DNA from: an uncultured Alphaproteobacteria bacterium
Lineage (GTDB): Bacteria; Pseudomonadota; Alphaproteobacteria; JALCBB01
Direction: 5' to 3'
Length of the DNA: 64,000 nt
Assembly (NCBI GenBank): GCA_958267355.1
Contig: OY279575.1
Coordinates: 728,335-792,334 of the forward strand
Of the stretch, positions 1 through 8,550 are shown piece after piece; positions within the stretch are counted from its first letter, which is position 1, and the number at the start of each line of letters is the position of its first letter. The translations under genes were made by a program, and so were the position numbers. Below the pieces are notes generated by a model. It was not told the origin of the DNA. It searched no databases and saw nothing but the letters and a program-made list of their open reading frames with translations.

Positions 1-297
1 TTACATCCGCTTCTAGCCCTTATAGAAGGCGATTCACTTCCGCCCCTTGCGTTTTCTCTAGTGCGGCTGGCAAAGCCATTAGCCAAGCAAAATGGTGCAC
101 GGCATAGCTTTCTGCGGGCGCAACTAGAATCAGCTACTTCAGAAAATGGCTTGCCGCTTGTCCGAGTCGCAGAAGACCAAGATTCGTCATTAGTGAAGAC
201 TCTGGCGCAGGCGGATTATCTTGTCTCCAGACCACCACAGCACGCCGCCCAGCCCCCAGGAGCTATTGTAGAAGCCATAAACTTAGAAAATTTCTAA
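1..297 (+). CDS. moeA: Molybdopterin molybdenumtransferase MoeA, C-terminal part (cut by window edge)
   Basis: The reading frame is open from base 1 and ends at 297, giving 98 residues of a protein whose start lies outside the window. The visible part has the MoeA domain IV pattern: a FLRAQL segment followed by a QDSSLVKTLAQADYLVSRPP stretch, which resembles the 'QDSG..SSLA.AD.L...PP' ending typical of MoeA. MoeA inserts molybdate into adenylylated molybdopterin in the cytoplasm during molybdenum cofactor synthesis. In many alphaproteobacteria moeA lies directly upstream of lexA, and the same order and strand are seen here, which supports the call. The assignment rests on about a quarter of the protein. 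Confidence 0.8.
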   Translation, partial: LHPLLALIEGDSLPPLAFSLVRLAKPLAKQNGARHSFLRAQLESATSENGLPLVRVAEDQDSSLVKTLAQADYLVSRPPQHAAQPPGAIVEAINLENF

Positions 298-333
298 TCC
301 CCTTCCACGCGCATCAAAACAAGAAAAAAGCAA

Positions 334-370
334 GAACTATTGACGAATAAAATATGTTCTCCTAATATTC
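334..370. promoter_or_regulatory. Candidate alphaproteobacterial SOS boxes (degenerate GTTC-N7-GTTC)
   Basis: The alphaproteobacterial LexA box is the direct repeat GTTC-N7-GTTC. Here GTTC-N7-ATTC lies at 356-370 across the -10 element, and GAAC-N7-GAAT (its complement type) lies at 334-348 across the -35 element. Each has one changed half-site base. The placement over a strong promoter ahead of lexA fits autoregulation, but the mismatches keep this tentative. Confidence 0.4.
340..368 (+). promoter_or_regulatory. Probable lexA promoter
   Basis: TTGACG at 340-345 and TAATAT at 363-368 are separated by exactly 17 bases, a near-consensus sigma70 promoter. It points at lexA, whose ATG is almost 400 bases downstream. 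The -10 region is overlapped by a GTTC half-site (see the SOS-box entry). The position is read directly from sequence; activity is inferred. Confidence 0.6.
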
Positions 371-410
371 CATTAGCGATTCGTTCCCATACAACATCTA
401 TGAGAACAAT

Positions 411-760
411 CCGCGCAAGCCCCCAAGGAGCCGATAATCCACGGAGCCAACAAGGGGTAAGGAGCCAACAAGGGTTAATCCACGGAGCCAACAAGGGGTC
501 ATCCAAGGAGCTAACGAAAAGCTGTTCCATCAAGGAGCTGATAATCCACGGAGCCAACAAGGGTTAATCCACGGAGCCAACGAAAAGCTATTCCATCAAG
601 GAGTTGGTAAAAGCCACCGCACAGAGACGAAAGCTATTCCACTAAGCAGCTGGTAAAAGCCACCATCCCGAGACAAAAAGCTATTCCACTAAGGAGCTGG
701 TAAAAGCCGCTCCACCAAGCAAAAGGCAACACAAAAAGCCCATTCCACCAAGGAGAGACA
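411..760. repeat. Degenerate short repeats filling the lexA leader
   Basis: The 464-base gap between moeA and lexA has a promoter near its left end and then about 350 bases of degenerate repeats. One family is built on AATCCACGGAGCCAACAAGG and its variants. A second, nearer lexA, is built on AAAGCTATTCCACTAAGGAG followed by CTGGTAAAAGCCAC. Several copies contain AAGGAG, which resembles a ribosome binding site; the last copy (ACCAAGGAGAG) serves lexA itself. No RNA gene or ORF is convincing here. Confidence 0.75.
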
Positions 761-761
761 A

Positions 762-1478
762 ATGCTAACGCCCAAGCAACACAAGCTTCTGCTGCACATC
801 CAAGAGCAAACCGCACAGAATGGATATGCCCCTTCGTATGACGAAATGCGCGACGCAATGGGCTTGCGCTCCAAGTCAGGAATTCATCGCCTCGTTTGCG
901 CCCTAGAAACCCGCGGATATATCCGCCGCCTGCCAAACAAAGCACGGGCAATAGAAATCGTACAGAACAGCGGACAAACCACTAACAACACAGCAGGAGC
1001 ACAAGCCACGCAAACCGCAACTTCAGGCCTTGTTAGCGGACTCGCCAGCCAGTTACGCTCCGCCACCGAAGCCATCGGCGAAGCTGTCAGCAATAGCCTG
1101 CAAGTGCCAATGTACGGAACAATTGCTGCAGGATCTCCGATTGAAGCAATTCAGCAAAACGGCGGCTTCGTAGAAGTCCCTGCCAATATGGTCGGACGCG
1201 GCGAACACTACGCCCTGAAAGTGTCAGGAGACTCCATGACAGGCGAAGGAATCCTAGATGGCGATATTGTCGTGATTGAATCGTGCGAGACCCCGAACAA
1301 TGGCGATATTGTCGTAGCTCTAATTGAACAAGCAGAAGTCACCCTGAAACGCCTACGCCGCCGTAACGATGCAATCGCCCTAGAACCCGCCAACAGCAAC
1401 TATGAAACGCGGATTTTGCCTCCCGATAGAGTACAGTTTCAGGGGCGTTTGGTCGGACTCATCCGCAACTACAATTAA
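762..1478 (+). CDS. lexA: SOS repressor LexA
   Basis: LexA represses DNA-damage genes and cleaves itself when bound to RecA filaments. The 238-residue protein has an N-terminal winged helix (about 1-66, with the GYAPSYDEM start typical of LexA) and a C-terminal S24 peptidase domain. The self-cleavage Ala-Gly bond is at 123-124, the catalytic Ser at 158 (SGDSM) and the catalytic Lys at 196 (TLKRL). A Thr/Ser/Ala-rich linker of about 45 residues between the domains is somewhat long. The ATG at 762 follows an AAGGAGAG ribosome binding site. A strong promoter overlapped by GTTC half-sites lies near 340-370, suggesting autoregulation with a long leader. Confidence 0.95.
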   Translation: MLTPKQHKLLLHIQEQTAQNGYAPSYDEMRDAMGLRSKSGIHRLVCALETRGYIRRLPNKARAIEIVQNSGQTTNNTAGAQATQTATSGLVSGLASQLRSATEAIGEAVSNSLQVPMYGTIAAGSPIEAIQQNGGFVEVPANMVGRGEHYALKVSGDSMTGEGILDGDIVVIESCETPNNGDIVVALIEQAEVTLKRLRRRNDAIALEPANSNYETRILPPDRVQFQGRLVGLIRNYN

Positions 1479-1486
1479 TCGCCCAA

Positions 1487-1597
1487 TCTTTACCGCTGGT
1501 CTTTATCGTTAGTCTTTATCGCTAGCCTTTATTGCTAGCCTTTATTGCTAGCCTTTATTGCTAGCCTTTATCGCTAGCCTTTACCGCTGGTCTTTAA
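1487..1597. repeat. 13-bp tandem repeat at the comEC 3' end
   Basis: About eight imperfect copies of a 13-base unit (GCTAGCCTTTATT and variants with ACCGCTGG or TCGCTAG) occupy the gap between lexA and comEC. The array continues into comEC and supplies its last codons (KDQR and stop). Confidence 0.85.
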
Positions 1598-4283
1598 GGT
1601 CTTTGGGTTCGCGAAAGTAGCGCGCGCATAGGCTTCCATACCACGGACGATCCCCCAAAGACTCGCAGGTGCTTGTCAGAGTAAAGCCTGCTGGCTCACC
1701 CTTGCCCGTAGAACGCGGGTTTGGCGTTAAGGTAATCCCACCCGAGCGCAAAAGTGCCCTTTTGTCTAAAACGAAGGGAGTGGCTTTCGCACCCCCTGTA
1801 CCCCTTTCGGCAAACTGCGGATTGTCAGACAAATTACACAGCGCATTGTCTGACCAGTGGTGCGGAAAAACCACCAGATCCGCAAAAGCACAATCACGAG
1901 CAATCGCTTCCACCCGCCACAAAATCGCCAGCCGTAAAGCCGTGCTTTCTTCTGACCGCTGAAAAATACACCCCGTATCATCACAGGCAAGCCAGTCAGC
2001 TTGCGCGTTGTCCTGTGGCATAGGCTGAGTCGCAGTGGCAAAAGAAGCAGACGCAATTCCGCCCAAACGCTCACGCCAAACCTTCGTGCCCCAACTTCGC
2101 GGCTGGGAAGCATAGAGGATAGGCTGTGCGCCCTGCTCTGCTTCTTGTTGCACCAAAACCGCCAAAGATCTTCCATCAGCCGAAACAAAAAGCACAGGCG
2201 AACGCGGAGTCAGCCAAGCAAAAGCAAATAGTGCCACTCCTATCAGTCCGAAAAGCCGTACCCGTCCGCGCAGAAGCAGAAGCCACAAACCACCAATGAT
2301 GAGCGGCGGAAAACTCCAAGCCGCGCCTTCTACGGCTTGCAGTTGGGCGGCGGGCAAGGCGGCAATCCACGAAGACGAGTCTAAAATTGCCGCCAAGCCT
2401 GGCTCCATAAGGCGGAGAAAAAAGCCTTCCAAGCCAAAGGGCATTGCCAGCAAAGCCGCCAAGCCCAACGGCACCACAAGCAAGCCCGTAGCAGGAATAG
2501 CAATGCAGTTGGCAAGCAAGCCAAAAGTTGCACTCCGCCCGAAGTGGTAAAGCGATAGCGGCAAAACCGCCACAGTCGCAAGAAAAGTCGTAACCAAAAT
2601 TTCCATTAGATAAAACCGTCCACGCCGCAACAAGCGGAACGGCAAACTAGGAAGCTGAATCGGCCCATGCCACAAAGCCGCTTCAGGCAACGAACGTTCA
2701 ATACGCAAACGCCGTGCCCGACGCGCTTCCCAAGCCGCAATCAGCACCGTGACCGACGCAAAAGACATTTGAAACCCCACCGAAAGCAAACTTTCAGGCG
2801 TAACCAGCAAAATCACTAAAGCACTCCACGCCACAAGGCGTAGAGATATTGCGTGCCTGTCCATGAAGATGGCTATGGCAAAGAGCGCAAACATTAAAAT
2901 CGCCCTTTGTGTAGGAAGAGTCGCTCCCGCAAGAAAGAAATACAAAAGCCCCGCCACAAACGCCACAGCCAGAGAAGTCTTATGAGTCTGATAGCGCAAA
3001 GCAATAGACGGCAAACACGCCATAGCAATCCGTAACCACAGATATACCGTGCCCGTAACAAAACCCACATGTAAGCCCGAAATCGCCAGCAGATGCGCTA
3101 CGCCCGCTATCCGCATGGCTTCTATCGACTCAAGCGGTAGGCGGTCACGAGCCCCCGCAAGAAGTGCAGCCGCCAAGCCGCCCCTGTCAGCAGGTAAGTG
3201 CGGTGTAATCCTGTCAGCAATCCGCCGCCGCAGGTCATGCCAAAACAAACCCCACGCATCTACCAAGCCCGTACTAGATGCCCCAGAAGGCGGAGCCATC
3301 GGATGAATCGCTCCCATGGTATAGCCAATGGCTCCGATACCGCGAAAGTAATCACGGCGGGCAAGATCTGGGTCTCCCGCCGTGCGGGGCGCAAAAGGCG
3401 GGCTTAAAGTAGCCCGTCCAGTAAGCCATAAGCCCGGCTTGGGTGGCTCGCTTCCGCGGGCTGTGATGCGAATGCGTTTTGGCGTCTTGTCGGCGGCAAG
3501 TCCTTCAATTTGCGGCAGGTCTAGCACCAAACGAGCACTCGTGCGATTGCCCGTGCGCCTTTGCTCAGACGACACCACACGCCCAACAAAAGTTACCCCC
3601 CAGAGCTGTTTTTCCAAAACAGGAGTATGCACACGCGCTGCGCGTAAATCCGCCAACAAGAAGCCCAAGGCAAATACACTTGCCGCAACCAAACCCGCCG
3701 AAGCCACGCTAAGCAAAACCCTGTTCTTGTCCTTTGCTGTGCTACGCAAACTGCGCAAGTAAAGTCCAAGCCCAAGCAAAACCACAAACCACGGCAAAGC
3801 AGAAACCGTGCCTGCGGTTTCGGTAGGAAGCGAAAAATAGCTTGCAATACCCGCTCCGAGGGCAACAGGCGCAAACAGGATACTGCGTCCGCGTTGTGCC
3901 GCTAGGCTACGGACACAAGCCGCGCCAATCGCCCGCCAAACCCGTTGCGCCACAAGCCACCCAGTGCCACGCAGGTCAGTGATGTCAGACAAAGCACTCC
4001 GCACGTGCCCTGCTTGCCACAAACGCCGCCGCCGCCGTGGACGGTGGAGTGTCAGAAATTCAGTAGCACGACGAATGGTACGCCTTCCCCCCTTCAAATC
4101 TAAGCCGCCCCGCCCCTGCCAGAAAAACCACACCCAGAGACAGGGGGAGGCAAGTACGGCTTTAAACTTGTCAGTAATGATTAGCGGCAGAAGCACATAG
4201 GGCAAGCCTGAGACTCCGAAAACCTGTGCTAATCTGCGTCCAATCGTAAAAAACATTCTGGAAAACGCCTGTATGCCCTCCAC
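1581..4283 (-). CDS. comEC: ComEC/Rec2-family DNA uptake channel protein
   Basis: ComEC forms the inner-membrane channel that carries single-stranded DNA into the cytoplasm during transformation. This 900-residue protein has the ComEC order. A stretch resembling the DUF4131/OB region covers roughly 130-340. The multi-spanning Competence domain follows, with its AGVAHLLAISGLHVGFV signature, and the end is a short periplasmic/soluble tail. No complete metallo-beta-lactamase-like domain is seen at the C-terminus, as in many alphaproteobacterial members. Membrane segments normally begin near LFAPVALGAGI (about residue 135), so the first ~130 residues, including a very basic RPRRRRR stretch, are an unusual extension. 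The real start could be the ATG at 4256 or further in rather than the GTG at 4283. It is divergent from gltX across 53 bases. Confidence 0.88.
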   Translation of the reverse strand: MEGIQAFSRMFFTIGRRLAQVFGVSGLPYVLLPLIITDKFKAVLASPCLWVWFFWQGRGGLDLKGGRRTIRRATEFLTLHRPRRRRRLWQAGHVRSALSDITDLRGTGWLVAQRVWRAIGAACVRSLAAQRGRSILFAPVALGAGIASYFSLPTETAGTVSALPWFVVLLGLGLYLRSLRSTAKDKNRVLLSVASAGLVAASVFALGFLLADLRAARVHTPVLEKQLWGVTFVGRVVSSEQRRTGNRTSARLVLDLPQIEGLAADKTPKRIRITARGSEPPKPGLWLTGRATLSPPFAPRTAGDPDLARRDYFRGIGAIGYTMGAIHPMAPPSGASSTGLVDAWGLFWHDLRRRIADRITPHLPADRGGLAAALLAGARDRLPLESIEAMRIAGVAHLLAISGLHVGFVTGTVYLWLRIAMACLPSIALRYQTHKTSLAVAFVAGLLYFFLAGATLPTQRAILMFALFAIAIFMDRHAISLRLVAWSALVILLVTPESLLSVGFQMSFASVTVLIAAWEARRARRLRIERSLPEAALWHGPIQLPSLPFRLLRRGRFYLMEILVTTFLATVAVLPLSLYHFGRSATFGLLANCIAIPATGLLVVPLGLAALLAMPFGLEGFFLRLMEPGLAAILDSSSWIAALPAAQLQAVEGAAWSFPPLIIGGLWLLLLRGRVRLFGLIGVALFAFAWLTPRSPVLFVSADGRSLAVLVQQEAEQGAQPILYASQPRSWGTKVWRERLGGIASASFATATQPMPQDNAQADWLACDDTGCIFQRSEESTALRLAILWRVEAIARDCAFADLVVFPHHWSDNALCNLSDNPQFAERGTGGAKATPFVLDKRALLRSGGITLTPNPRSTGKGEPAGFTLTSTCESLGDRPWYGSLCARYFREPKDLKDQR

Positions 4284-4298
4284 AGATATGGACAGAAA

Positions 4299-4362
4299 TA
4301 CAGATACGGCTAGAGATACGGCTTACGGCTAGAGATATGGCTAGAGATACGGCTAGAGATAC
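4299..4362. repeat. GGCTAGAGATAC tandem repeat running into gltX
   Basis: Imperfect copies of GGCTAGAGATAC (12-13 bases) start in the comEC-gltX gap and continue through the first codons of gltX, where they encode ARDTARDT. It is a small example of the repeat expansion seen throughout the window. Confidence 0.75.
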
Positions 4363-5788
4363 GAGTAAAGTTCGTGTGCGCTTTGCGCCTTCGCCTACAG
4401 GATTCCTACATATCGGCGGGGCGCGGACCGCACTTTTCAATCATCTGTTCGCCCGCCACCACGGTGGAGCCTATCTTTTGCGGATTGAAGACACAGACCG
4501 CGCCCGCTCCAGCCAAGAAGCCGTAGATGAAATTTTACAGGGACTCGCCTGGCTCGGCTTGGAGAGCGACGAAGCCATTGTCTATCAGTCAGCAGGACAA
4601 GCCCAACACGCCGCTCTGGCTGAAGAGTTATTGGCACGTGGTGCCGCCTATCGGTGCTTTGCTACATCCGAGGAGCTAGACCAAATGCGCCAAGCCGCTA
4701 AAGCAGCAGGCAAGCCCATGCGCTATGACCGCCGCTGGCGTGACCGTGATGAAAGTGAAGTTGCAAGTAAAGTCGCAGCAAGTACGCCTTTTGTGGTGCG
4801 CTTGAAAGCTCCGCTTGAAGGCTCGGTGGAGATTGAAGACGCAGTTCAGGGCACAGTTGCGGTTCAAGCAAGCGCATTGGACGATATGATCCTGTTGCGC
4901 TCGGATGGGACTCCGACATATATGCTTTCGGTAGTGGCAGATGATCTGGCAATGAATATCAGCCATGTCATTCGCGGTGATGATCATCTAACCAATGCCT
5001 TTCGCCAGACTCTGCTCTATCGCGCCTTTGATAAAGCTCCGCCTGTCTTCGCCCATATCCCCTTGCTCCATGGAGCAGACGGGCAGAAACTATCCAAACG
5101 CCACGGAGCCATTTCCGTAACCGAATATCGCCAAGCAGGAATTCTACCCGAAGCCTTGTGTAACTATCTTGTACGACTCGGTTGGGCTCACGGAGACCAA
5201 GAAATCTTCTCGCGAACCGAGATGGAAAAACTTTTCTCTCTAGAAGCAGTCGGAAAATCCGCCGCTCGATTTGATTCCGAAAAGCTAGAGCATTTAAACG
5301 CCCATTGGCTACGCCAAGCCAAACCACAAAGCTTGGCACAGGAAATTATCCCGCGCCTTAATTGTCCGCTTGACGCAGAAGGACAAAAACGACTTATCCA
5401 AGCCTTGCCTTCTTTGGTAGTGCGCGTGTCTGACCTTAACGCCTTGGCACATGCAGCGAAAGTCTATCTGCAAGCTCCCGATGGATTTGACGACAAGGGA
5501 AGTAAAATTCTTAGCGAAAGTGCATCTGACCTGCCCGCACGGCTTGTCCGTGCCGTGGAAGCTGTCAGCCAAGACAACTGGCACGCCGAAGAACTAGAAA
5601 AAGCCCTGCGACTCCTAGCAGAAAATCACACGCTGAAATTCAAAGCTGTCGCCCAGCCCCTGCGGGTTCTGCTCACAGGCACAACAATTTCTCCGCCGCT
5701 GTTTGAGATGATGGAAATTCTCGGACGCACAGAAGTACTGCACCGCCTTGCCACAGCACAAGATTTACTGAAAGCACGAATCCCGTAA
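4337..5788 (+). CDS. gltX: Glutamate--tRNA ligase (class Ic)
   Basis: GltX charges tRNA-Glu (and in many alphaproteobacteria tRNA-Gln) with glutamate. The 483-residue length is usual. The Rossmann fold begins with RFAPSPTGFLHIGGARTALF (HIGH-type motif HIGG), continues through LLRIEDTD, and carries the KMSKS-type motif as KLSKRHG. The anticodon-binding helical region follows. The first nine codons (ARDTARDT) come from a 12-13 base tandem repeat that starts in the divergent comEC-gltX gap. The ATG at 4337 is the only sensible start downstream of an in-frame stop. No convincing Shine-Dalgarno sequence is visible. Confidence 0.95.
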   Translation: MARDTARDTSKVRVRFAPSPTGFLHIGGARTALFNHLFARHHGGAYLLRIEDTDRARSSQEAVDEILQGLAWLGLESDEAIVYQSAGQAQHAALAEELLARGAAYRCFATSEELDQMRQAAKAAGKPMRYDRRWRDRDESEVASKVAASTPFVVRLKAPLEGSVEIEDAVQGTVAVQASALDDMILLRSDGTPTYMLSVVADDLAMNISHVIRGDDHLTNAFRQTLLYRAFDKAPPVFAHIPLLHGADGQKLSKRHGAISVTEYRQAGILPEALCNYLVRLGWAHGDQEIFSRTEMEKLFSLEAVGKSAARFDSEKLEHLNAHWLRQAKPQSLAQEIIPRLNCPLDAEGQKRLIQALPSLVVRVSDLNALAHAAKVYLQAPDGFDDKGSKILSESASDLPARLVRAVEAVSQDNWHAEELEKALRLLAENHTLKFKAVAQPLRVLLTGTTISPPLFEMMEILGRTEVLHRLATAQDLLKARIP

Positions 5789-5844
5789 GGCCTGATGGAG
5801 CCATAAGCACTCCAGAAAGGGGCAGGAAACTATTCTAAAAAAGT

Positions 5845-5852
5845 GCTAGAAT
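5845..5852 (+). promoter_or_regulatory. Candidate extended -10 promoter of gltA
   Basis: TGCTAGAAT just upstream of gltA is an extended -10 element (TGnTANNAT type). No good -35 hexamer is seen 17 bases upstream, which extended -10 promoters do not strictly require. It leaves a leader of about 20 bases before the gltA ATG. Confidence 0.4.
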
Positions 5853-5876
5853 GACTCCGTTATCTGAGAGACGAAT

Positions 5877-7184
5877 ATGACCAAAAATACCCCCGCCCCC
5901 GCCCTGCTCAAAGACCCGAATAGCGGCAAAGAATGGGAACTGCCGATACGCTCGGGCTCAGTAGGCCCGCAAGCCGTAGATGTATCTAAGCTTTATGGGC
6001 AATCAGGGCTTTTCACCTATGACCCAGGCTTTACCTCCACCGCCGCCTGCGATAGCGGTATCACCTACATTGATGGCGAAGAAGGAATTCTGTTGCACCG
6101 TGGCTATCGCATTGAAGACCTAGCACAGAATTGCTCGTTTCTAGAAGTCTGCCATTTGCTCCTGCACGGAGCCCTGCCAAACGCCCAAGAAAAATCCGCT
6201 TTTGAAGACTCCATCCGCTACCACACAATGCTGCACGAGCAAATGCTCATGTTCTATCGCGGCTTCAGGCGAGACTCACATCCAATGGCAATTATGGTCG
6301 GCGTAGTCGGAGCCCTGTCCGCCTTCTATCACGACTCAACCGATATCAATGACCCCGAACAACGACTGCTCGCACAATACCGACTCATCGCCAAAATGCC
6401 CACCATCGCCGCCATGGCATACAAGTATTCAGTCGGTCAGCCGTTCATGTATCCGCAGAATAGCCGCTCGTTCACCGAAAACTTTCTATACATGACCTTC
6501 GGAGTCCCCGCCGAAGAATATGCTCCGCCACCCGCTTTTGTAAGCGCCATGGAGCGAATTCTAATCCTGCATGCTGACCACGAGCAAAACGCTTCCACTT
6601 CTACCGTTCGTACAGCGGGTTCGTCAGGAGCGAATCCGTTTGCTTGTATCTCGTCAGGGATTGCATCGCTTTGGGGCCCCGCCCACGGCGGTGCCAACGA
6701 AGCTGTGCTTTCTATGTTGCGCGAAATCGGTCACCCCGATCGGATTCCTGAATTCATCACGCGGGCTAAAGATAAAAATGATCCATTCCGCCTGATGGGC
6801 TTCGGACACCGCGTCTACAAAAATTATGACCCACGGGCAAAGGTGCTGCAGTCCCACGCCCACGAAGTACTAGAAAGTGTCGGACGCAAAGACGAGCCGC
6901 TTATGGCACTCGCCCTACAACTAGAACAAATCGCCCTGCAAGACGAATACTTTATTGAACGCAAGCTTTTCCCCAATGTGGATTTCTATTCAGGAATTAT
7001 TTTGGAAGCCATGGGCTTTCCAACTTCTATGTTTACCGTACTGTTTGCTGTCGCCCGCACAGTCGGCTGGGTCGCCCATTGGAACGAAATGATCAGTGCC
7101 GAAGGAGCTTTGCGAATTACCCGTCCGCGCCAACTCTATACGGGTGAGCCCGAACGGCCATTTGTCCCGCTGGATGAGCGATAA
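5877..7184 (+). CDS. gltA: Citrate synthase (type II)
   Basis: Condenses acetyl-CoA with oxaloacetate at the entry of the TCA cycle. The 435-residue protein matches the bacterial hexameric type: N-terminal beta domain (ending near [11 protein letters not shown]), [22 protein letters not shown], then the helical core. Active-site landmarks are the [11 protein letters not shown] segment (catalytic His), the [12 protein letters not shown] segment, the [15 protein letters not shown] segment (second His and substrate Arg) and the FPNVDFYSG segment (catalytic Asp). The start ATG at 5877 is preceded by an extended -10 element. Transcription may run alone, since a ~500-base repeat region follows. Confidence 0.97.
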   Translation: MTKNTPAPALLKDPNSGKEWELPIRSGSVGPQAVDVSKLYGQSGLFTYDPGFTSTAACDSGITYIDGEEGILLHRGYRIEDLAQNCSFLEVCHLLLHGALPNAQEKSAFEDSIRYHTMLHEQMLMFYRGFRRDSHPMAIMVGVVGALSAFYHDSTDINDPEQRLLAQYRLIAKMPTIAAMAYKYSVGQPFMYPQNSRSFTENFLYMTFGVPAEEYAPPPAFVSAMERILILHADHEQNASTSTVRTAGSSGANPFACISSGIASLWGPAHGGANEAVLSMLREIGHPDRIPEFITRAKDKNDPFRLMGFGHRVYKNYDPRAKVLQSHAHEVLESVGRKDEPLMALALQLEQIALQDEYFIERKLFPNVDFYSGIILEAMGFPTSMFTVLFAVARTVGWVAHWNEMISAEGALRITRPRQLYTGEPERPFVPLDER

Positions 7185-7207
7185 GAGCAAAAAGCACCCC
7201 GAAGGCA

Positions 7208-7322
7208 GTAGGGTGAAAAGCCCCTACAAATTGGGCGATAGGGTGAAAAGCACCTACAAATTGGGCGATAGGGTGAAAAGCCCCTAAAATGGGCGATAAG
7301 GTGAAAAGCACCTATAAATTGG
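7208..7322. repeat. ~30-bp tandem repeat downstream of gltA
   Basis: About four imperfect copies of a 28-30 base unit (AGGGTGAAAAGC, CCTACAAATTGGGCGAT). The first two copies are nearly perfect, and the third loses two bases. Because the unit is close to a multiple of three, it opens short false ORFs on both strands. Confidence 0.85.
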
Positions 7323-7439
7323 CACTAGAGCAAATTGGCACTAGAGCAAAAAAACGCCGCTGGATGGGCAGTAGGGTAAAAGGCGTAAGAAGAGCGCAGA
7401 GCGGGTTTAAAGCCCCCACAGAAGCGTTACAAGGCTTTA

Positions 7440-7690
7440 GAGAAGGGGTTTCAAGGCTTAGGGTAAGGCTAGGGCTAGGGCTTAGGGTAAGGCTAGGGCT
7501 TAAGGCTAGGGGCTTAGGGTAAGGCTTGGGCTTAGGGTAAGGCTAGGGCTTAGGGTAAGGCTAGGGCTTAGAGTAAGGCTAGGGCTAGGGCTTAGGGCTA
7601 GGCTTAGGGTAAGGGCTTGGGCTAGGGCTTAGGGTGAGGCTAGGGCTTAGGGTAAGGCTAGGGCTTAGGGTAAGGCTAGGCTTAGAGAAG
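7440..7690. repeat. Telomere-like GCTTAGGGTAAG tandem array
   Basis: About 250 bases of a degenerate 18-base-type unit made of GGCTAGGGCTTAGGGTAA and shorter mixes, strongly G-biased on the + strand. It runs up to and slightly into the 3' end of def. Together with the array at 7208-7322 it accounts for nearly all of the 497-base gltA-def gap. No ORF or RNA gene is credible within it. Confidence 0.85.
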
Positions 7691-8392
7691 TGGCGCGCCT
7701 GCTCTGGCTGATTCTTTGCCCCCAGTGCCAGCAGAAGACTCAGACTTGCCTTCTAGCTCACGCTTGCGCTTCTTCAAACGGCGGATAATCATCTCGCGGC
7801 GGACAGCTCCTAGATGGTCAAAAAATAACACGCCGTTTAAGTGGTCAATTTCGTGTTGCAGGCATGCCGCAAATAAACCGCTGGCGGTTATCTCCTGCGC
7901 CGTGCCGCTTTCGTCTAAGTAAGCAACTGTAACTTCAGCCGAACGAAAAATTTCAGCCGTCAGCTCAGGTACCGATAAACAGCCCTCGCTATGCCCCACC
8001 TTGTCAGCCGACACCTGCTTCAGCTCAGGATTAGCAAGCCGCAACGGATAGCCCGTACCGCCATCTTCCGCTTCTACATCTACGACAATTACACGGCGGT
8101 GAATTCCCGCCTGTGGAGCCGCTAAGCCAATTCCGCCTTCAGCATGCATTGTCTTGACTAGGTTATGCATCAGCTGACGCACCGCATCATCCACTGCCGC
8201 CACAGGCTCGGAGCGTTTGCGCAACAGCGGGTCTGGGGCTACCAGCAAAGGCAAAACTTTCGCCGTGTCTGTAGCCGCTTCTGTAGCCGCTTCCCTAGAC
8301 ACTTCTGTAGCCATGTCTGTAGCCGCTTCCCTAGACGCTTCCCTAGACGCTTCTAAGCCCGACTCAGGAGTTGATTCAGTGATTTCGCTCAT
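7682..8392 (-). CDS. def: Peptide deformylase
   Basis: Removes the formyl group from N-terminal Met of new proteins. All three family motifs are present: GIGLAAPQ (motif I), EGCLSVP (motif II, with the metal-binding Cys) and QHEIDHLNG (motif III, two metal-binding His and the catalytic Glu). The protein is 236 residues against about 165-190 for the family. The surplus is an N-terminal extension of about 45 residues made of Ala/Ser/Glu/Thr repeats (SREAATE and similar), plus a low-complexity tail after RRLKKRKREL. If the ATG at 8392 is right, this extension is translated repeat DNA. No ribosome binding site is obvious, and no in-frame ATG close to the core replaces it. Confidence 0.93.
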   Translation of the reverse strand: MSEITESTPESGLEASREASREAATDMATEVSREAATEAATDTAKVLPLLVAPDPLLRKRSEPVAAVDDAVRQLMHNLVKTMHAEGGIGLAAPQAGIHRRVIVVDVEAEDGGTGYPLRLANPELKQVSADKVGHSEGCLSVPELTAEIFRSAEVTVAYLDESGTAQEITASGLFAACLQHEIDHLNGVLFFDHLGAVRREMIIRRLKKRKRELEGKSESSAGTGGKESARAGAPLL

Positions 8393-8434
8393 AGGGGCTA
8401 GTCTAGCAAAAGTGCGCTTCTGAGTGGCAAGTCG

Positions 8435-8530
8435 TATAGGGTTTTATGCAGAGTTTTACGCAGGGCTTTTTGCAGAGTTTTACGCGGGGCTTTTTGCAGA
8501 GTTTTATGCAGGGCTTTATGCAAGGCTGTA
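8435..8530. repeat. ~24-bp tandem repeat between def and recR
   Basis: Imperfect copies of GCAGAGTTTTACGCAGGGCTTTTT (given here in its two halves: GCAGAGTTTTACGC and AGGGCTTTTT). The 158-base gap between def and recR holds little else. Confidence 0.8.
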
Positions 8531-8550
8531 GGCAAAGATGAGCCAAAAGA

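Noticed and set aside
7440..7690. True telomere or replicon end
   Set aside because: Normal genes continue on both sides, and the repeat is degenerate and internal.
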